From Maritimibacter alkaliphilus HTCC2654 (GTDB lineage Bacteria; Pseudomonadota; Alphaproteobacteria; Rhodobacterales; Rhodobacteraceae): a stretch of 64,000 nucleotides of DNA. Both the position numbers and the translations under genes were made by a program. The notes under the pieces were generated by a model. It saw nothing but the letters and a program-made list of their open reading frames with translations. It was not told the origin of the DNA and searched no databases. Shown one piece after another: positions 10,079-20,406 of the stretch. Positions within the stretch are counted from its first letter, which is position 1, and the number at the start of each line of letters is the position of its first letter. Location: contig NZ_CH902578.1 of the NCBI RefSeq assembly GCF_000152805.1, forward strand, positions 447,173 through 511,172. The letters are read 5' to 3'.

Positions 10079-10739
10079 CCTCGGCCCAGACCGGCAGGTG
10101 ATCGGACGCGATGCGCGCCAGTTCGGTGGCGTGAACGCCGCTGCCCGTCAGTTCCAGATCGTGCGAAAAGGCGAAGCGGTCCAGATGCGCGACCGGGCGC
10201 ATCGTGGGATAGGATGCGCCGGGGGCGTGAAGGTGAAAGCCGCGCGACAGTTCCTCCATCCCGTTTCGCAGGGACCATTCGTTGAAGTCGCCCATGACCA
10301 CGGTAGCGAGCGCCTGGTCGCCCAGAACCCGGTGCAGTTCGCGCAACTGCTGGTGGCGATAGCGGCGCATGAGGGCCAGATGCGCACCGGTCACGCGAAA
10401 CCGCCCCTCGATCTCGACCGCGACCGCGCCGCGCGGCTCCAGCGAGGGCAGGTCGAAACGCTCGACCCCGGTCACCGCCAGCCCGCGCCGCACGAGCACG
10501 GCATTGCCGTGCCAGCCGAGCGAGACGTCGTTGGTGGCGAGCGGGGCGGGGATCAGGTCGGTATGGTCCTCGATCATCCTGCGGGGCAGGGCGGTGGGCC
10601 GCTGACCCAAGCGCCGGTCGGCCTCCTGCAACACCACGACATCCGCGGCGAGGCTGTTGATGACCTCGATCACCCGGCCCGGATCACGGCGCCGGTCCCG
10701 GCCCACGGCCTTGCGGATATTGTAGCTTGCAAGTTTCAT
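10011..10739 (-). CDS. Endonuclease/exonuclease/phosphatase (EEP) family protein
   Basis: This 242-residue DNase I-fold protein has MKLASYNIRKAVG at the N-terminus, VLQEAD with the metal-binding glutamate, VMGDFNEW as the catalytic centre, and ASDHLPVWAEV at the C-terminus. Family members are metal-dependent phosphodiesterases acting on DNA, RNA or lipids; there is no signal peptide, so it acts in the cytoplasm. The substrate is unknown. The last 22 or so residues are Ala-rich and encoded in the region that overlaps the convergent transporter. Confidence 0.82.
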   Translation of the reverse strand: MKLASYNIRKAVGRDRRRDPGRVIEVINSLAADVVVLQEADRRLGQRPTALPRRMIEDHTDLIPAPLATNDVSLGWHGNAVLVRRGLAVTGVERFDLPSLEPRGAVAVEIEGRFRVTGAHLALMRRYRHQQLRELHRVLGDQALATVVMGDFNEWSLRNGMEELSRGFHLHAPGASYPTMRPVAHLDRFAFSHDLELTGSGVHATELARIASDHLPVWAEVRTTDAAASTLPSAAGANAARG

Positions 10740-10800
10740 GTCTCATCCGATCATATGGGATTTCAACGCGCCAATTGAACGGATGTTGCCCTGCGACTAA

Positions 10801-11532
10801 ATGATCCGGATGCTACGCGGTCACTCCTTCATCACATACACCGTCTGGGCGATCCTCATCGTGGCCAGTGTCGCCGCATTCGTGCTGGGCGACCTGATGA
10901 TCGGTGCGGTGGGTCTGGCGACGCTTGCGCTGTCCTTCGCGCCCGCCTTCATGGCCGAACGCTGGCACCTCAAGATCCCGGTCTACTTCTATTCGGGCAT
11001 CGTGCTGTTTCTGTTCGGCACCGTGTTTCTTGGCGAAGCCTTCAATTTTTACGAGCGATTCTGGTGGTGGGATCTGTTCCTGCACGGCACTTCCGCCATG
11101 GGGTTCGGGATCGTGGGCGTCGTCCTGACGCTTCTGATGTTCGAGGGCGATCAATACGCGGCCCCGCCCTATGCGGTCGCGGGCATCTCGTTTTCCTTTG
11201 CCGTCACCATCGGCGCGGTGTGGGAGATTTTCGAGTTCGGCATGGATCAGCTGTTCGGCATGAACATGCAGAAATCCGGCCTCGTCGATACCATGACGGA
11301 CCTGATGGTCGACTGTTTCGGCGCGGGGCTGGCGGCGATGTCCGGCTACGCCTTCCTCAAGTTTCGCTCGCGCTACGGGCTTTCGGCCATCATATCCGAG
11401 TTCATTCTGCGCAATCGCCGGTTCTTCCGGCGCGCAGCGCGCGAGATCGAGACCGACGGCAAAGCCGAAACGCATCTCGACCGGCTTGAGACTCACTCGC
11501 GCACCATGGGCGTGGGCCGCAGCGACGACTAG
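10801..11532 (+). CDS. Polytopic membrane protein, DUF2238/YjdF-like
   Basis: This 243-residue protein has about six hydrophobic helices and a basic cytoplasmic C-terminal tail of about 50 residues. The pattern [16 protein letters not shown] followed by [16 protein letters not shown] and [16 protein letters not shown] resembles YjdF/DUF2238 membrane proteins, whose function is unknown. An alternative ATG lies at 10810. No clear RBS is visible before either start. It ends with a 4-bp overlap with the convergent selO gene. Confidence 0.75.
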   Translation: MIRMLRGHSFITYTVWAILIVASVAAFVLGDLMIGAVGLATLALSFAPAFMAERWHLKIPVYFYSGIVLFLFGTVFLGEAFNFYERFWWWDLFLHGTSAMGFGIVGVVLTLLMFEGDQYAAPPYAVAGISFSFAVTIGAVWEIFEFGMDQLFGMNMQKSGLVDTMTDLMVDCFGAGLAAMSGYAFLKFRSRYGLSAIISEFILRNRRFFRRAAREIETDGKAETHLDRLETHSRTMGVGRSDD

Positions 11533-12941
11533 GTGCCGCAGAAGGTGCGCATGACCCGCTCTTCGGGTCTGGGCGGCTTTGCGAAGTCCGCCGTTTCCGG
11601 TCCGTCGTCGAAGGGGCGCGCGAGAACGTCGTTCAGTTTGTGAAACGGCGCGAAATCGCCCGCCACACCGGCCTGAATAGCCTCTTCGATCCGGTGATTG
11701 CGCGGGATCACGGCGGGGTTCGCGGCCCGCATCACCGCGCCACCGTCCGACCCTTGCCGCTCCAGCCGCGCGCGCCAGTCAGGGGCCCAGCTGTCCCACG
11801 CGCCCGCATCGGTCAGGTGGGACGAGGCGTCGCCGGTCGACAAGGCGCGGAAGGTATTGGTGAAATCGGCCTGCGACGCGGCCATGCGCGACAGCAGCCC
11901 CTGAATGAGCGCGCCATCGCCCGGCTCTTCGGTGGTCAGGCCGATCTTGGCGCGGAAACGCCGCGCCCATGCCGCGCCGAAGAGATCGGGAAAGGCGTGC
12001 AGCCGATCTTCGGCCAGTTCGATGGCCTTGTCGTCATCCTCATCGATCAGCGGCAGGAGCGCCGAGGCCAGTTGCGCGAGGTTCCAGACCGCCATGTTCG
12101 GCTGGTTCTGAAACGCGTAACGGCCCATCTGGTCGATGGACGAGAACACCGTGTTCGGGTGGTAGGCATCCATGAAGGCGCAGGGACCATAGTCGATCGT
12201 CTCGCCCGAGATCGCCATGTTGTCCGTGTTCATGACGCCGTGGATAAAGCCCACCGACATCCACGCCGCGATCAGTTCCGCCTGCCGCTCCACCACGGCG
12301 GAGAGGAGGTCGAGCGGCCCTTGGGCATCGGGATAATGCCGGGCGATGGCATGGGCGGTCAGGTCGCGCAGCGCATCGGTCTGGCCGCGCGAGGCGAAGA
12401 CCTGAAACGTGCCGACCCGCAGATGGCTCGCCGCCACGCGCGTCAGGACCGCGCCGGGCAGCACCCGCTCGCGGATCACGTCCTCGCCCGTGGTGACGGC
12501 AGCCAGCGCACGTGTCGTCGGGATGCGGAGCGCGTGCATGGCTTCGGACACGACATATTCGCGCATCACCGGGCCAAGCCACGCACGCCCGTCGCCACCG
12601 CGTGAAAACGGCGTGCGGCCCGAACCCTTAAGCTGGATGTCGCGACGATTGCCTTTGGTATCAATGACTTCGCCAAGAAGGATCGCGCGCCCGTCGCCCA
12701 GTTGCGGCACGAAGTTGCCGAACTGGTGGCCGGCATAAAGCTGCGCCAGCGGCTCGGCCCCCTCCGGCACCTCGTTGCCCGCCAGAACCTCGGCCGTCAG
12801 CGCATCCGGGTCGATCCCCAACTCGACGGCGAGGTCACTGTTGAGCGCGACGATGCGGGGCGTCGCCACGGGAACGGGGGCCTGCCGGGCGAAGAAGCCC
12901 TCGGGCAGGCGCGCGTAAGAATTGTCGAAACTGATACTCAT
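11529..12941 (-). CDS. selO: Protein adenylyltransferase SelO (YdiU)
   Basis: SelO is a pseudokinase-fold enzyme that transfers AMP to Ser/Thr/Tyr of proteins and is linked to redox homeostasis. The 470-residue protein shows [35 protein letters not shown] with the nucleotide-binding residues, [10 protein letters not shown] with the catalytic aspartate region, and [12 protein letters not shown]. It ends in FCGT; the near-terminal cysteine lies where selenocysteine occurs in animal SelO. I chose the ATG at 12941 over a TTG two codons upstream. It follows the nucleoside hydrolase by 18 bp. Confidence 0.93.
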   Translation of the reverse strand: MSISFDNSYARLPEGFFARQAPVPVATPRIVALNSDLAVELGIDPDALTAEVLAGNEVPEGAEPLAQLYAGHQFGNFVPQLGDGRAILLGEVIDTKGNRRDIQLKGSGRTPFSRGGDGRAWLGPVMREYVVSEAMHALRIPTTRALAAVTTGEDVIRERVLPGAVLTRVAASHLRVGTFQVFASRGQTDALRDLTAHAIARHYPDAQGPLDLLSAVVERQAELIAAWMSVGFIHGVMNTDNMAISGETIDYGPCAFMDAYHPNTVFSSIDQMGRYAFQNQPNMAVWNLAQLASALLPLIDEDDDKAIELAEDRLHAFPDLFGAAWARRFRAKIGLTTEEPGDGALIQGLLSRMAASQADFTNTFRALSTGDASSHLTDAGAWDSWAPDWRARLERQGSDGGAVMRAANPAVIPRNHRIEEAIQAGVAGDFAPFHKLNDVLARPFDDGPETADFAKPPRPEERVMRTFCGT

Positions 12942-12959
12942 ACCCAAAAGGTAGGGTCG

Positions 12960-13904
12960 TCAGGGCAGGCGGGCAAGACGTTCGGTCAGCAACGAAAAGA
13001 ACCCGTCGGCGTCGATATCGCCCATGAAGGTCGCGTTCTCGTCTCGGTTCGTCACGCGCCACCAGTCCGCAACGGTCATCCCGAGCGTGAGGTCGGACGT
13101 CGTCTCGACCTCGACATTGATGAAGCGGCCCGTGAACAGATCGGGCGCCAGCAGATAGGCGATGACGGTGGGATCGTGGAGCGGCGCGCCTTCGGAGCCG
13201 TATTTCTCCTTGTCGAAGCGTTCGAAGAATTCGGTCATCTCGGCGGTGAAGGTGCCCGTGCGGGTGCCCAAAGCGCGGAACGCATCGTTGCGGGGTTTCG
13301 TCACCAGCGCCTTGTGGGTCAAATCAAGCGGCATGATCGTGACGGGTGCGCCGGATTTAAACACGATTTCAGCGGCTTCCGGGTCGACATAGATGTTGAA
13401 TTCAGCCGCGGGCGTGATGTTGCCCACCTCGAAATAGGCCCCGCCCATGCTGACGACCTCGGCCACGCGCGGCACGATGTCGGGCGCACGGTGGAAAGCG
13501 GTGGCGACATTGGTGAGCGGCCCCAGCGTGGTGAGTGTCACGGTTCCCGGCGGCTCGTCGCGCAGGGTGTCGATGATGAAATCCACCGCGTGTCGGGATT
13601 GCAGCGGCATGGTCGGCTCGAACAACTCCGGCCCGTCCAGCCCGGTGCGCCCGTGGACATGCTCGGCGGTCACGAGCTTGCGCTTCATCGGGGCGTCGCA
13701 CCCGGCGAAGACCCGCACATCGGGACGCCCCGCAACCTCGCACACGATGCGTGCGTTCTTCTGGGTCAGGCCCAGCGGCACGTTTCCGGCGACGGCGGTG
13801 ATCCCCAAGACCTCCAGCTCCGGCGAGGCGAGCGCCAGAAGAATGGCCACCGCATCGTCCTGACCCGGATCGGTGTCGATGATGATTTTGCGTGGTTGCG
13901 TCAT
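12960..13904 (-). CDS. Inosine-uridine-preferring nucleoside hydrolase
   Basis: This 314-residue enzyme hydrolyses the N-glycosidic bond of ribonucleosides for salvage. The N-terminal IIIDTDPGQDDAVAI is the calcium-binding DTDxGxDD signature; TLGPLTNVA, MGGAYFEVGNITPAAEFN and the late HDPTVIAYLL complete the active site. No signal peptide is present, so it is cytoplasmic. The gene lies 3 bp after xthA and is probably co-transcribed with it and selO. Substrate preference cannot be read from sequence. Confidence 0.92.
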   Translation of the reverse strand: MTQPRKIIIDTDPGQDDAVAILLALASPELEVLGITAVAGNVPLGLTQKNARIVCEVAGRPDVRVFAGCDAPMKRKLVTAEHVHGRTGLDGPELFEPTMPLQSRHAVDFIIDTLRDEPPGTVTLTTLGPLTNVATAFHRAPDIVPRVAEVVSMGGAYFEVGNITPAAEFNIYVDPEAAEIVFKSGAPVTIMPLDLTHKALVTKPRNDAFRALGTRTGTFTAEMTEFFERFDKEKYGSEGAPLHDPTVIAYLLAPDLFTGRFINVEVETTSDLTLGMTVADWWRVTNRDENATFMGDIDADGFFSLLTERLARLP

Positions 13905-13907
13905 GGG

Positions 13908-14711
13908 TTACGCGGCAAGCTCGACCCAGATCGGCACATGGTCCGACGGCTTGTCGCGCCCGCGCACCTCCTTGTCGATCTGGCAATCCTCAAGCAGGTC
14001 CGCGCATTGCGGCGAGAGCAGGAAGTGGTCGATCCGGATGCCATCGTTGCGTTGCCACGCGCCGCGTTGAAAATCCCAGAAGGTGAACTGTTCGGCGGCC
14101 TGATTGCGCGCCCGGAACGCCTCGGTCAGCCCGAGGTTCTGAAGCCGCCAGAACGCGCCCCGGCTTTCGGGCTGAAACAGCGCGTCGTCCCGCCAGTTTT
14201 CCGGGTGCAGCGCGTCGATGCCTTGCGGGATCACGTTGTAATCGCCGGCCATGAGGAAGGGTTGCTCGAGCGCGAGAAGTTCTTTCGCGCGCTTTTCCAA
14301 CCGTTCCATCCAGCGAAGCTTGTAGGCGAATTTCTCGTCGCCCACGGGATTGCCGTTGGGCAGGTAAAGCCCGCAGATCCGCACCGCGTTCCGGTCGCCC
14401 AACACCGTCGCCTCGATATAACGCGCCTGTTCGTCATCCTCGCCGTCACGCCCGGTGCCTTCCGCCCCCGGCAGGCCGCGCGTCACGTCTTCAAGCGGGC
14501 GTTTCGACAGGATCGCGACCCCGTTGAACGACTTTTGTCCATGGGTTTCGACGTTGTATCCCATGTCCTCGAAGTGCTCGCGGGGGAAGTTCTCGTCCAC
14601 CGACTTGATCTCCTGAAAAATCACCACGTCCGGCTGGGCTTCGGTCAGCCAGTCGGTGACGGCGGGCAGGCGGGCCTTGATTCCGTTGATGTTGTAACTG
14701 GCGATCTTCAT
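13908..14711 (-). CDS. xthA: Exodeoxyribonuclease III
   Basis: This 267-residue AP endonuclease/3'-exonuclease acts in base-excision repair. It shows MKIASYNINGIKARL at the N-terminus, the metal-ligand motif FQEIKS, GVAILSK, the catalytic GDYNVIP, IDHFLLSP and the C-terminal SDHVPIWVEL. Length and motif order match bacterial ExoIII/XthA. It starts an apparent xthA-nucleoside hydrolase-selO transcription unit. Confidence 0.94.
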   Translation of the reverse strand: MKIASYNINGIKARLPAVTDWLTEAQPDVVIFQEIKSVDENFPREHFEDMGYNVETHGQKSFNGVAILSKRPLEDVTRGLPGAEGTGRDGEDDEQARYIEATVLGDRNAVRICGLYLPNGNPVGDEKFAYKLRWMERLEKRAKELLALEQPFLMAGDYNVIPQGIDALHPENWRDDALFQPESRGAFWRLQNLGLTEAFRARNQAAEQFTFWDFQRGAWQRNDGIRIDHFLLSPQCADLLEDCQIDKEVRGRDKPSDHVPIWVELAA

Positions 14712-14783
14712 GGCGCACCCCCTTGGTTGGCGAAAACCTAGCGGTGCGGGCGCCGGGGCGAAAGCGGGAAATCGGCAGGAGGT

Positions 14784-15950
14784 TCAGCCCCGCGCCGCAA
14801 TCGCCCGCCCCGCCGCCACGCCCGAGGCCCAGGCCCATTGGAAGTTATAGCCGCCCAGCCAGCCGGTCACATCCACCGCTTCGCCGATCACGTACAGGCC
14901 GGGCAGGTGAGCGGATTCCATGGTCTGCGAAGACAGGCCCGCGGTCGACACGCCGCCCGCCGTCACCTCGGCTGTCCGGTAGCCTTCGGACCCTGTGGGT
15001 GTGAGCGTCCAGTGGGCGAGAGCCGCGCAGATCTCGGCGAGCCGCGCGTCGGACTGGTCGGCGAGGTTGCCGGAAAGGCCCAGATCGGGCGCGAGGAACT
15101 CCACCAGCCGGGCGGGCAGGTGGCGCGACAGCTCGGTGGTCAGCGCATGGCGCCCCTGTGTCTGCCGCTGGGCCTTGAGCGTGTCCAGCAAGCCAGGCGG
15201 GCAGATGTCCAGCGTGATCGCCTCGCCCTCGCGCCAATAGCTGCTCAGTTGCAGCACGGCGGGACCGGACAGACCACGGTGGGTGAAAAGCAGCGCCTCG
15301 GCAAAGGCGATCCGCTCGTTGAAGGCGCGGCACGGCGTCGCCACACCCGAAATCGGCGCGAAATGGTCACCGAAGGTGAGCGGCACCAGCGCCGGGCGCG
15401 GCGTGACGATGTCATGCCCGAATTGCCGCGCAAGGTCATAGGCCAGCCCCGTCGCCCCCATCTTGGGGATCGACTTGCCACCCGTGGCGAGCACGAGGTT
15501 CTCAGCCGTGAAGGCGCCCGCGTCCGTCTCTACCGTGAACCGCCCGTCGGCATGGCTCACCGAGGTGATCGCGACCTCCAACCGCAATTCCGCGCCCGCC
15601 GCCCGCATCTCGGCCAGCAACATTTCCACGATCTGCGTGGATTTCCCGTCGCAAAAAAGCTGTCCCAGCGTCTTTTCATGCCACGCGATGCCATGGCGCG
15701 AGACGAGTTCGATGTAATCCCACTGGGTGTAGCGCGCCAAGGCCGACTTATGGAAATGCTTGTTTTCGGACAGGAAATTTGCGGGCGTCACGTCGAGATT
15801 GGTGAAATTGCAGCGCCCGCCACCGGAAATCCGGATCTTCTCGCCCGGCTTCTTCGCGTGATCCAGCACCAGCGTATCCGGCCCGGCATGCGCCGCGCAC
15901 ATCAGGCCCGCGGCGCCCGCGCCAAGAATGATCGTGCGATACCGTTCCAC
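14784..15950 (-). CDS. BaiN/YhiN (HI0933) family flavoprotein
   Basis: This FAD protein of about 388 residues has the N-terminal GAGAAGLMCA dinucleotide motif followed by KKPGEKIRISGGGRCNFTN, the hallmark of the HI0933/YhiN group, and ends with GGYNFQWAWASGVAAGR. The reaction is not settled for most members; BaiN relatives are proposed reductases. I chose GTG at 15950, preceded by gagg at good spacing. A TTG at 15983 would start inside the dispersed repeat and has no RBS, so its METEK N-terminus is probably artefactual. Confidence 0.85.
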   Translation of the reverse strand: MERYRTIILGAGAAGLMCAAHAGPDTLVLDHAKKPGEKIRISGGGRCNFTNLDVTPANFLSENKHFHKSALARYTQWDYIELVSRHGIAWHEKTLGQLFCDGKSTQIVEMLLAEMRAAGAELRLEVAITSVSHADGRFTVETDAGAFTAENLVLATGGKSIPKMGATGLAYDLARQFGHDIVTPRPALVPLTFGDHFAPISGVATPCRAFNERIAFAEALLFTHRGLSGPAVLQLSSYWREGEAITLDICPPGLLDTLKAQRQTQGRHALTTELSRHLPARLVEFLAPDLGLSGNLADQSDARLAEICAALAHWTLTPTGSEGYRTAEVTAGGVSTAGLSSQTMESAHLPGLYVIGEAVDVTGWLGGYNFQWAWASGVAAGRAIAARG

Positions 15951-15967
15951 CCGACCGTCCTCGATCC

Positions 15968-16030
15968 TCTTCTCTGTTTCCAAAAACCTCGGGGGTCCGG
16001 GGGCAGAGCCCCCGGCGGGTCGTCGCGGGC
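15968..16030. repeat. Dispersed hairpin repeat, copy 1
   Basis: The core cttctctgtttcc-aaaaacctcggggg is followed by the stem ccgggggc / gcccccgg (15997-16004 and 16008-16015). It lies between tyrS and the BaiN-like gene. Related copies are at 18478, 51773 and 62659. Confidence 0.6.
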
Positions 16031-16048
16031 GTCAGCACGCGGCGAAAC

Positions 16049-17314
16049 TCACCCCAAAGTCACCAGCGCATGACGCTTCTTGCCTGCCGACAGCTTGATC
16101 GGCGCGTCCAGATCGGCGGCGGTAATCATCAGCCCCGCGTCGGTCACATCCGCGTCGTTCAACTTGGCGCCTTTATCCGCGATCAGCCGCTTGGCCTCCT
16201 TGCCGGTCTTGGCGAGGCCCGACCGCGTGATGAGCTGCGTGATAGAGATTCCGTCCCCGATCTCATCTGCGGTGAGCGTGAGTGTCGGCAGGTCGTCGCC
16301 CGCGCCACCTTTCTCGAACACCTCGCGCGCCGTGGCTTCCGCTGCCGCAGCCGCCTCGGCCCCGTGGCAAAGCGTGGTCACCTCGTTCGCGAGCACGATC
16401 TTGGCCTCGTTGATCCGGTTGCCGGGCAGGGCGGCAAGCCGCTCGCACTCCTCGACGGACAACTCCGTATAAAGCTTCAGGAACCGCCCCACGTCCGCGT
16501 CGGTCGTGTTGCGCCAGAACTGCCAGAACTCATAAGGCGACAGCATATCGGCGTTCAGCCACATGGCCCCGCCCTGCGACTTGCCCATCTTCTTGCCGTC
16601 CGAGGTGGTCAGAAGCGGCGAGGTCAGGCCATAGATCTCGTGGTCCAGCACCCGGCGCGTCAGGTCGATCCCGTTCACGATGTTACCCCACTGGTCCGAC
16701 CCGCCCATCTGGAGCGTGCAGCCATAGCGGCGGTTGAGCTCGAGAAAGTCGTAGGCTTGCAGGATCATGTAGTTGAATTCGAGAAACGACAGGCTCTGCT
16801 CCCGGTCGAGCCGCGACTTCACGCTCTCGAAACTCAGCATCCGGTTCACCGAGAAATGCCGCCCGATGTCGCGCAGAAATTCGAGGTAGTTCAGACCGTC
16901 GAGCCATTCCGCGTTATTGAGCATAAGCGCATCGGACTCCCCGTCACCATAGGACAGGTACTTCGCGAACACCTGCTTCATCCCGTCGATATTCGCGTCG
17001 ATCTGCTCCGGTCCCAGCAGGGGCCGCTCGTCCGACCGGAACGAAGGATCGCCCACCTTGGTCGTCCCGCCGCCCATCAGCGTGATCGGCTTGTGCCCGG
17101 TCTTTTGCAGCCAGCGCAGCATCATGATGTTCAAAAGATGCCCGACGTGCAGCGATTTCGCCGTCGCGTCGTAGCCGATATAGGCCGTCACCACGCCGTT
17201 CGTCAGGGCCTCGTCCAGCGCCTGATAATCGGTGCAGTCGGCAAGGTAGCCGCGCTCGATCATCACGCGCATGAAGTCTGATTTCGGGTGGTAGGTCATC
17301 GGTTTTCTGTCCAT
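16049..17314 (-). CDS. tyrS: Tyrosyl-tRNA synthetase
   Basis: This 421-residue class I synthetase charges tRNA-Tyr. The ATP-binding HIGH motif appears as HVGH (residues 56-59) and the KMSKS loop as KMGKS (242-246). The tyrosine pocket is visible in YIGYDATA and the dimer-core [10 protein letters not shown]-terminal S4 RNA-binding domain follows after about residue 350 ([14 protein letters not shown]). The ATG at 17314 is used; another ATG lies five codons downstream. It is divergent from anmK. Confidence 0.97.
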   Translation of the reverse strand: MDRKPMTYHPKSDFMRVMIERGYLADCTDYQALDEALTNGVVTAYIGYDATAKSLHVGHLLNIMMLRWLQKTGHKPITLMGGGTTKVGDPSFRSDERPLLGPEQIDANIDGMKQVFAKYLSYGDGESDALMLNNAEWLDGLNYLEFLRDIGRHFSVNRMLSFESVKSRLDREQSLSFLEFNYMILQAYDFLELNRRYGCTLQMGGSDQWGNIVNGIDLTRRVLDHEIYGLTSPLLTTSDGKKMGKSQGGAMWLNADMLSPYEFWQFWRNTTDADVGRFLKLYTELSVEECERLAALPGNRINEAKIVLANEVTTLCHGAEAAAAAEATAREVFEKGGAGDDLPTLTLTADEIGDGISITQLITRSGLAKTGKEAKRLIADKGAKLNDADVTDAGLMITAADLDAPIKLSAGKKRHALVTLG

Positions 17315-17363
17315 TGTCTGCGGGTGCTGCCTCTATATCGGGGGCATGGGCGGAGGAAAAGCC

Positions 17364-18491
17364 ATGATGGAGGCGCGCGCGATCTGGGCGCTCGGGGCGA
17401 TGTCGGGCACCTCGCTCGACGGGGTCGATGCGGCGATGGTCCTGACCGATGGCGAAACGATCTCCGCGTTCGGCCCGGCGCGCTATTCCGCCTATTCCGA
17501 GAACGAGTCCGGCGTGCTGCGCGCGGCTCTGGGCCGCTGGCCGGGCGAGCCGGGGGTGGCCGAGGCCGCCGAGGTGATCCACGCGGCCCATATCGCTGCG
17601 CTTGCGGGGTTCGACGGTGCACAGATCGTGGGCTTCCACGGCCAGACGCTGGCCCATGATCCGCGCGGGCGGGGGCAGACGCATCAGGTGGGCGACGGTG
17701 ACCGGCTGGCACAGGCGCTCGGTCTGCCGGTGGCGTGGGATTTCCGAACGGCGGATGTGACGCTTGGGGGCGAGGGGGCGCCGCTCGCCCCGTTCTACCA
17801 TTTCGCGCTGGCCAAGTGGATCGAAGCGACGACGCCGGTCGCGTTCCTGAACCTAGGCGGGGTCGGAAACATCACATGGGTCGATCCGGCCTTCGACAAG
17901 CCCGAGGACGAAGGCGCGCTTCTGGCCTTCGACACCGGCCCCGCGAACGCCCCGATCAACGACCTGATGTGGGCGCGCCGGCGCGTGGCGTTCGACGCGG
18001 ACGGGGCGCTGGCCGCTTCCGGCACGGCGGACCACGGGATCGTCGACGCTTTCCTCGACCGCCCGTATTTCTACCGGGTTCCCCCCAAGTCGCTCGACCG
18101 TGACGCGTTCACGACCCTCGCCTCTGCCGTTGCGGACCTTGCCGATGCCGATGCCGCCGCGACCCTGACCGCCTGCGCCGCTGCGGCCGTGGCACGCGGG
18201 CTTGAGCATTGCCCGACCCCGCCCGACCGCCTGCTTCTCTGCGGTGGCGGGCGCAAGAACGCAAAGCTCGTCTCCGAAATCGCCGCCCGCTCCGGTATTC
18301 CCGCAATCTCGGTCGAAGAGGTCGGCCTCGACGGCGATATGCTCGAAGCGCAGGCTTTCGCCTATCTCGCCGTGCGCGTGGCCCGGGGCCTCGCCACGTC
18401 CTGCCCGTCCACGACCGGCGTCGCGGCCAACGTCGGTGGTGGCCGCCTCTCCGCACCGAACGACCCGGACGCTGCCTCTTCTCTGTTTTAA
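17364..18491 (+). CDS. anmK: Anhydro-N-acetylmuramic acid kinase
   Basis: AnmK phosphorylates and opens 1,6-anhydro-MurNAc during peptidoglycan recycling. The 375-residue protein has the ATP-binding [13 protein letters not shown] at its N-terminus, [26 protein letters not shown], and the late [10 protein letters not shown]. The ATG at 17364 has an RBS (ggagg) 7 bases upstream, which decides against the ATG at 17346. The last four codons (SSLF then stop) lie inside the dispersed repeat, so the C-terminus was probably replaced or extended by the element. Confidence 0.95.
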   Translation: MMEARAIWALGAMSGTSLDGVDAAMVLTDGETISAFGPARYSAYSENESGVLRAALGRWPGEPGVAEAAEVIHAAHIAALAGFDGAQIVGFHGQTLAHDPRGRGQTHQVGDGDRLAQALGLPVAWDFRTADVTLGGEGAPLAPFYHFALAKWIEATTPVAFLNLGGVGNITWVDPAFDKPEDEGALLAFDTGPANAPINDLMWARRRVAFDADGALAASGTADHGIVDAFLDRPYFYRVPPKSLDRDAFTTLASAVADLADADAAATLTACAAAAVARGLEHCPTPPDRLLLCGGGRKNAKLVSEIAARSGIPAISVEEVGLDGDMLEAQAFAYLAVRVARGLATSCPSTTGVAANVGGGRLSAPNDPDAASSLF

Positions 18492-18560
18492 AAACCTCGG
18501 GGGGGTGCGGGGGGCAGCGCCCCCGCTCGGATCGGATTTCGCTTCAGCGAAATTCGAAAT
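18478..18560. repeat. Dispersed hairpin repeat, copy 2
   Basis: The core cttctctgtttta-aaaacctcggggg is followed by a GC stem (gcggggg 18507-18513 with cccccgc 18520-18526) and a second hairpin atttcgct / agcgaaat (18536-18543, 18546-18553). The element overlaps the anmK stop codon and fills the whole gap to rsmA. Confidence 0.6.
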
Positions 18561-19403
18561 TCACGCGGCGTCCAACGCCCGCGCCAGAGCGCAGAAATGC
18601 TCGAGGTCGATTTCCTCGGCCCGCGCGGTCGGCTTGATGTCCACGCTTTCCAGCAAGGCTTCGATCCCCGGCGCAAGGCCTTTCAAGGACGCCCTCAGCA
18701 TCTTGCGGCGTTGCTGAAACGCGGTTGCCGTGACCCGCTGTAGCGTCGCCGCGTTCGCCGGATAGCGCGGCTCGGGCAGGGCCGTCAGATGGACCACCGC
18801 CGAACGGATCTTGGGCGGCGGGGTGAAGGCTTCGGGTGGCAGTTCCATGACGATGCGCGCGTCGGTGCGCCACTGCGACAGGATCGCCAGCCGTCCGTAG
18901 GCTTTCGATTTCGGTTTCGCCACGATCCGCTCCGCCACCTCTTTCTGGAACATCAGCGTCAGTGACGACCACGCGGGCGGCCATGTGGGCGGCGTGAGCC
19001 AGCGGGTCAAAAGCTCGGTCCCCACGTTGTAGGGCAGGTTCGCGACGATGCGGATCGGGGGTGTCAGATGCGCCAGCGGGTCGATCTCCAGCGCGTCGGC
19101 GTTCAGCACCTCGAGCCGACCGGGATAGGCTTCCGAGATTTCGGCCAGCGCCGACATGGCGCGGGCGTCCTTCTCGACCGCGAGCACCCGGCGCGCCCCT
19201 TCGGCCAGCAGGCCACGGGTCAGACCGCCGGGGCCGGGGCCGACCTCCAGCACGTCGCAGGCGCTCAGGTCGCCCGCCTGCCGCGCGATCTTGGCGGTGA
19301 GGTTCAGGTCGAGAAGAAAGTTCTGGCCCAGCGACTTCTTCGCCACAAGCCCATGGGTCGCGATGACCTCGCGCAGGGGCGGCAAGCCGTCGATGGCGCT
19401 CAT
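18561..19403 (-). CDS. rsmA: 16S rRNA dimethyladenosine transferase
   Basis: RsmA (KsgA) dimethylates two adjacent adenosines in helix 45 of 16S rRNA late in 30S assembly. In 280 residues it shows [10 protein letters not shown], the SAM-binding [16 protein letters not shown], and the catalytic NLPYN motif. The start ATG overlaps the pdxA stop (4 bp), consistent with the conserved surA-pdxA-rsmA order. Confidence 0.96.
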   Translation of the reverse strand: MSAIDGLPPLREVIATHGLVAKKSLGQNFLLDLNLTAKIARQAGDLSACDVLEVGPGPGGLTRGLLAEGARRVLAVEKDARAMSALAEISEAYPGRLEVLNADALEIDPLAHLTPPIRIVANLPYNVGTELLTRWLTPPTWPPAWSSLTLMFQKEVAERIVAKPKSKAYGRLAILSQWRTDARIVMELPPEAFTPPPKIRSAVVHLTALPEPRYPANAATLQRVTATAFQQRRKMLRASLKGLAPGIEALLESVDIKPTARAEEIDLEHFCALARALDAA

Positions 19404-20359
19404 ACCGCCATCTCCCGCGCCATGCGCAGCGCGGCGATGAGCGATGTCGGGTCGGCGCGGCCCAACCCCGCGATGTCGAAGGCAGTGCCGTGGTCGGGCG
19501 AGGTGCGCACGAAGGGCAAGCCCAGCGTCACGTTCACGCCGCCCGCGAAGTCGATGGTCTTGATCGGGACCAGCGCCTGATCGTGATACATGCAGATCGC
19601 CACGTCATAGCCCTTGCGCGCGCCCGCGTGGAACATGGTGTCGGCGGGCAGGGGACCGGCCAGCGCCAGCCCTTCGGCGCGCAGATCGCCCAACACGGGG
19701 ATGATCGTCTCGATCTCTTCCCGCCCGATCGCGCCGCCTTCGCCCGCATGGGGATTGAGCCCCGCGACCGCGATGCGCGGATTGCCGTAGCCCTGCGATT
19801 GCAGCGCCGCATGGGTGATGCGGATCACGCGGGTAAGGTGATCTCGGGTCAGCGCGGCGGGCACATCGGCCAGCGGAATGTGGATCGTCGCGGGCACGAC
19901 GCGCAGGTCGGGACAGGCGAGCATCATCACCACGTCGTCGACGCCTGCAAGGTGGGCGAGGTATTCGGTATGGCCGGGAAAGGAAAACCCTGCGCCGTCC
20001 TTCAACGCCTTCTTGTGGATCGGCGCGGTGGTCAGCGCGGCGGCTTCGCCCTGCATGACCAGCGCCACCCCGTCGCGGATCGCAGCGATCACATGCGCGG
20101 CATGGGCGGCCTGCGCCTCACCCGGACGGCGCGGGGGACCGAAGTCGCGGGTCAGCACCGGAACGCCGCGATGCACCGCGCGGTGCGCCTCGGACGGGTG
20201 CGAGATCGTCTCGACCGGGCCGTCGATATGGCGCGCGTCCCCGATCACGAAGAAGGGGAGTTCGGCGCCCAGACGCTCCCACGCCTTCGCGATGATTTCG
20301 GGACCGATCCCGGCAGGCTCGCCGATGGAAAGGGCAATGGGCAGATCAGCGCGGGACAT
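19400..20359 (-). CDS. pdxA: 4-hydroxythreonine-4-phosphate dehydrogenase
   Basis: PdxA oxidises 4-phosphohydroxy-L-threonine in the DXP-dependent pyridoxal phosphate pathway. The 319-residue protein shows [10 protein letters not shown] at the N-terminus, [20 protein letters not shown], the metal-binding [12 protein letters not shown], and [14 protein letters not shown]. It lies 47 bp after surA and overlaps rsmA, forming the usual alphaproteobacterial operon. Confidence 0.96.
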   Translation of the reverse strand: MSRADLPIALSIGEPAGIGPEIIAKAWERLGAELPFFVIGDARHIDGPVETISHPSEAHRAVHRGVPVLTRDFGPPRRPGEAQAAHAAHVIAAIRDGVALVMQGEAAALTTAPIHKKALKDGAGFSFPGHTEYLAHLAGVDDVVMMLACPDLRVVPATIHIPLADVPAALTRDHLTRVIRITHAALQSQGYGNPRIAVAGLNPHAGEGGAIGREEIETIIPVLGDLRAEGLALAGPLPADTMFHAGARKGYDVAICMYHDQALVPIKTIDFAGGVNVTLGLPFVRTSPDHGTAFDIAGLGRADPTSLIAALRMAREMAV

Positions 20360-20406
20360 GGGTCACCTCGCGTGTGAACGGCAGAGCGGGGCGGTCGTGG
20401 CCGCGA

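Noticed and set aside
12702-14741. 679-codon plus-strand frame opposite the nucleoside hydrolase and xthA
   Set aside because: Composition is shadow-like, and the minus-strand genes carry catalytic motifs.
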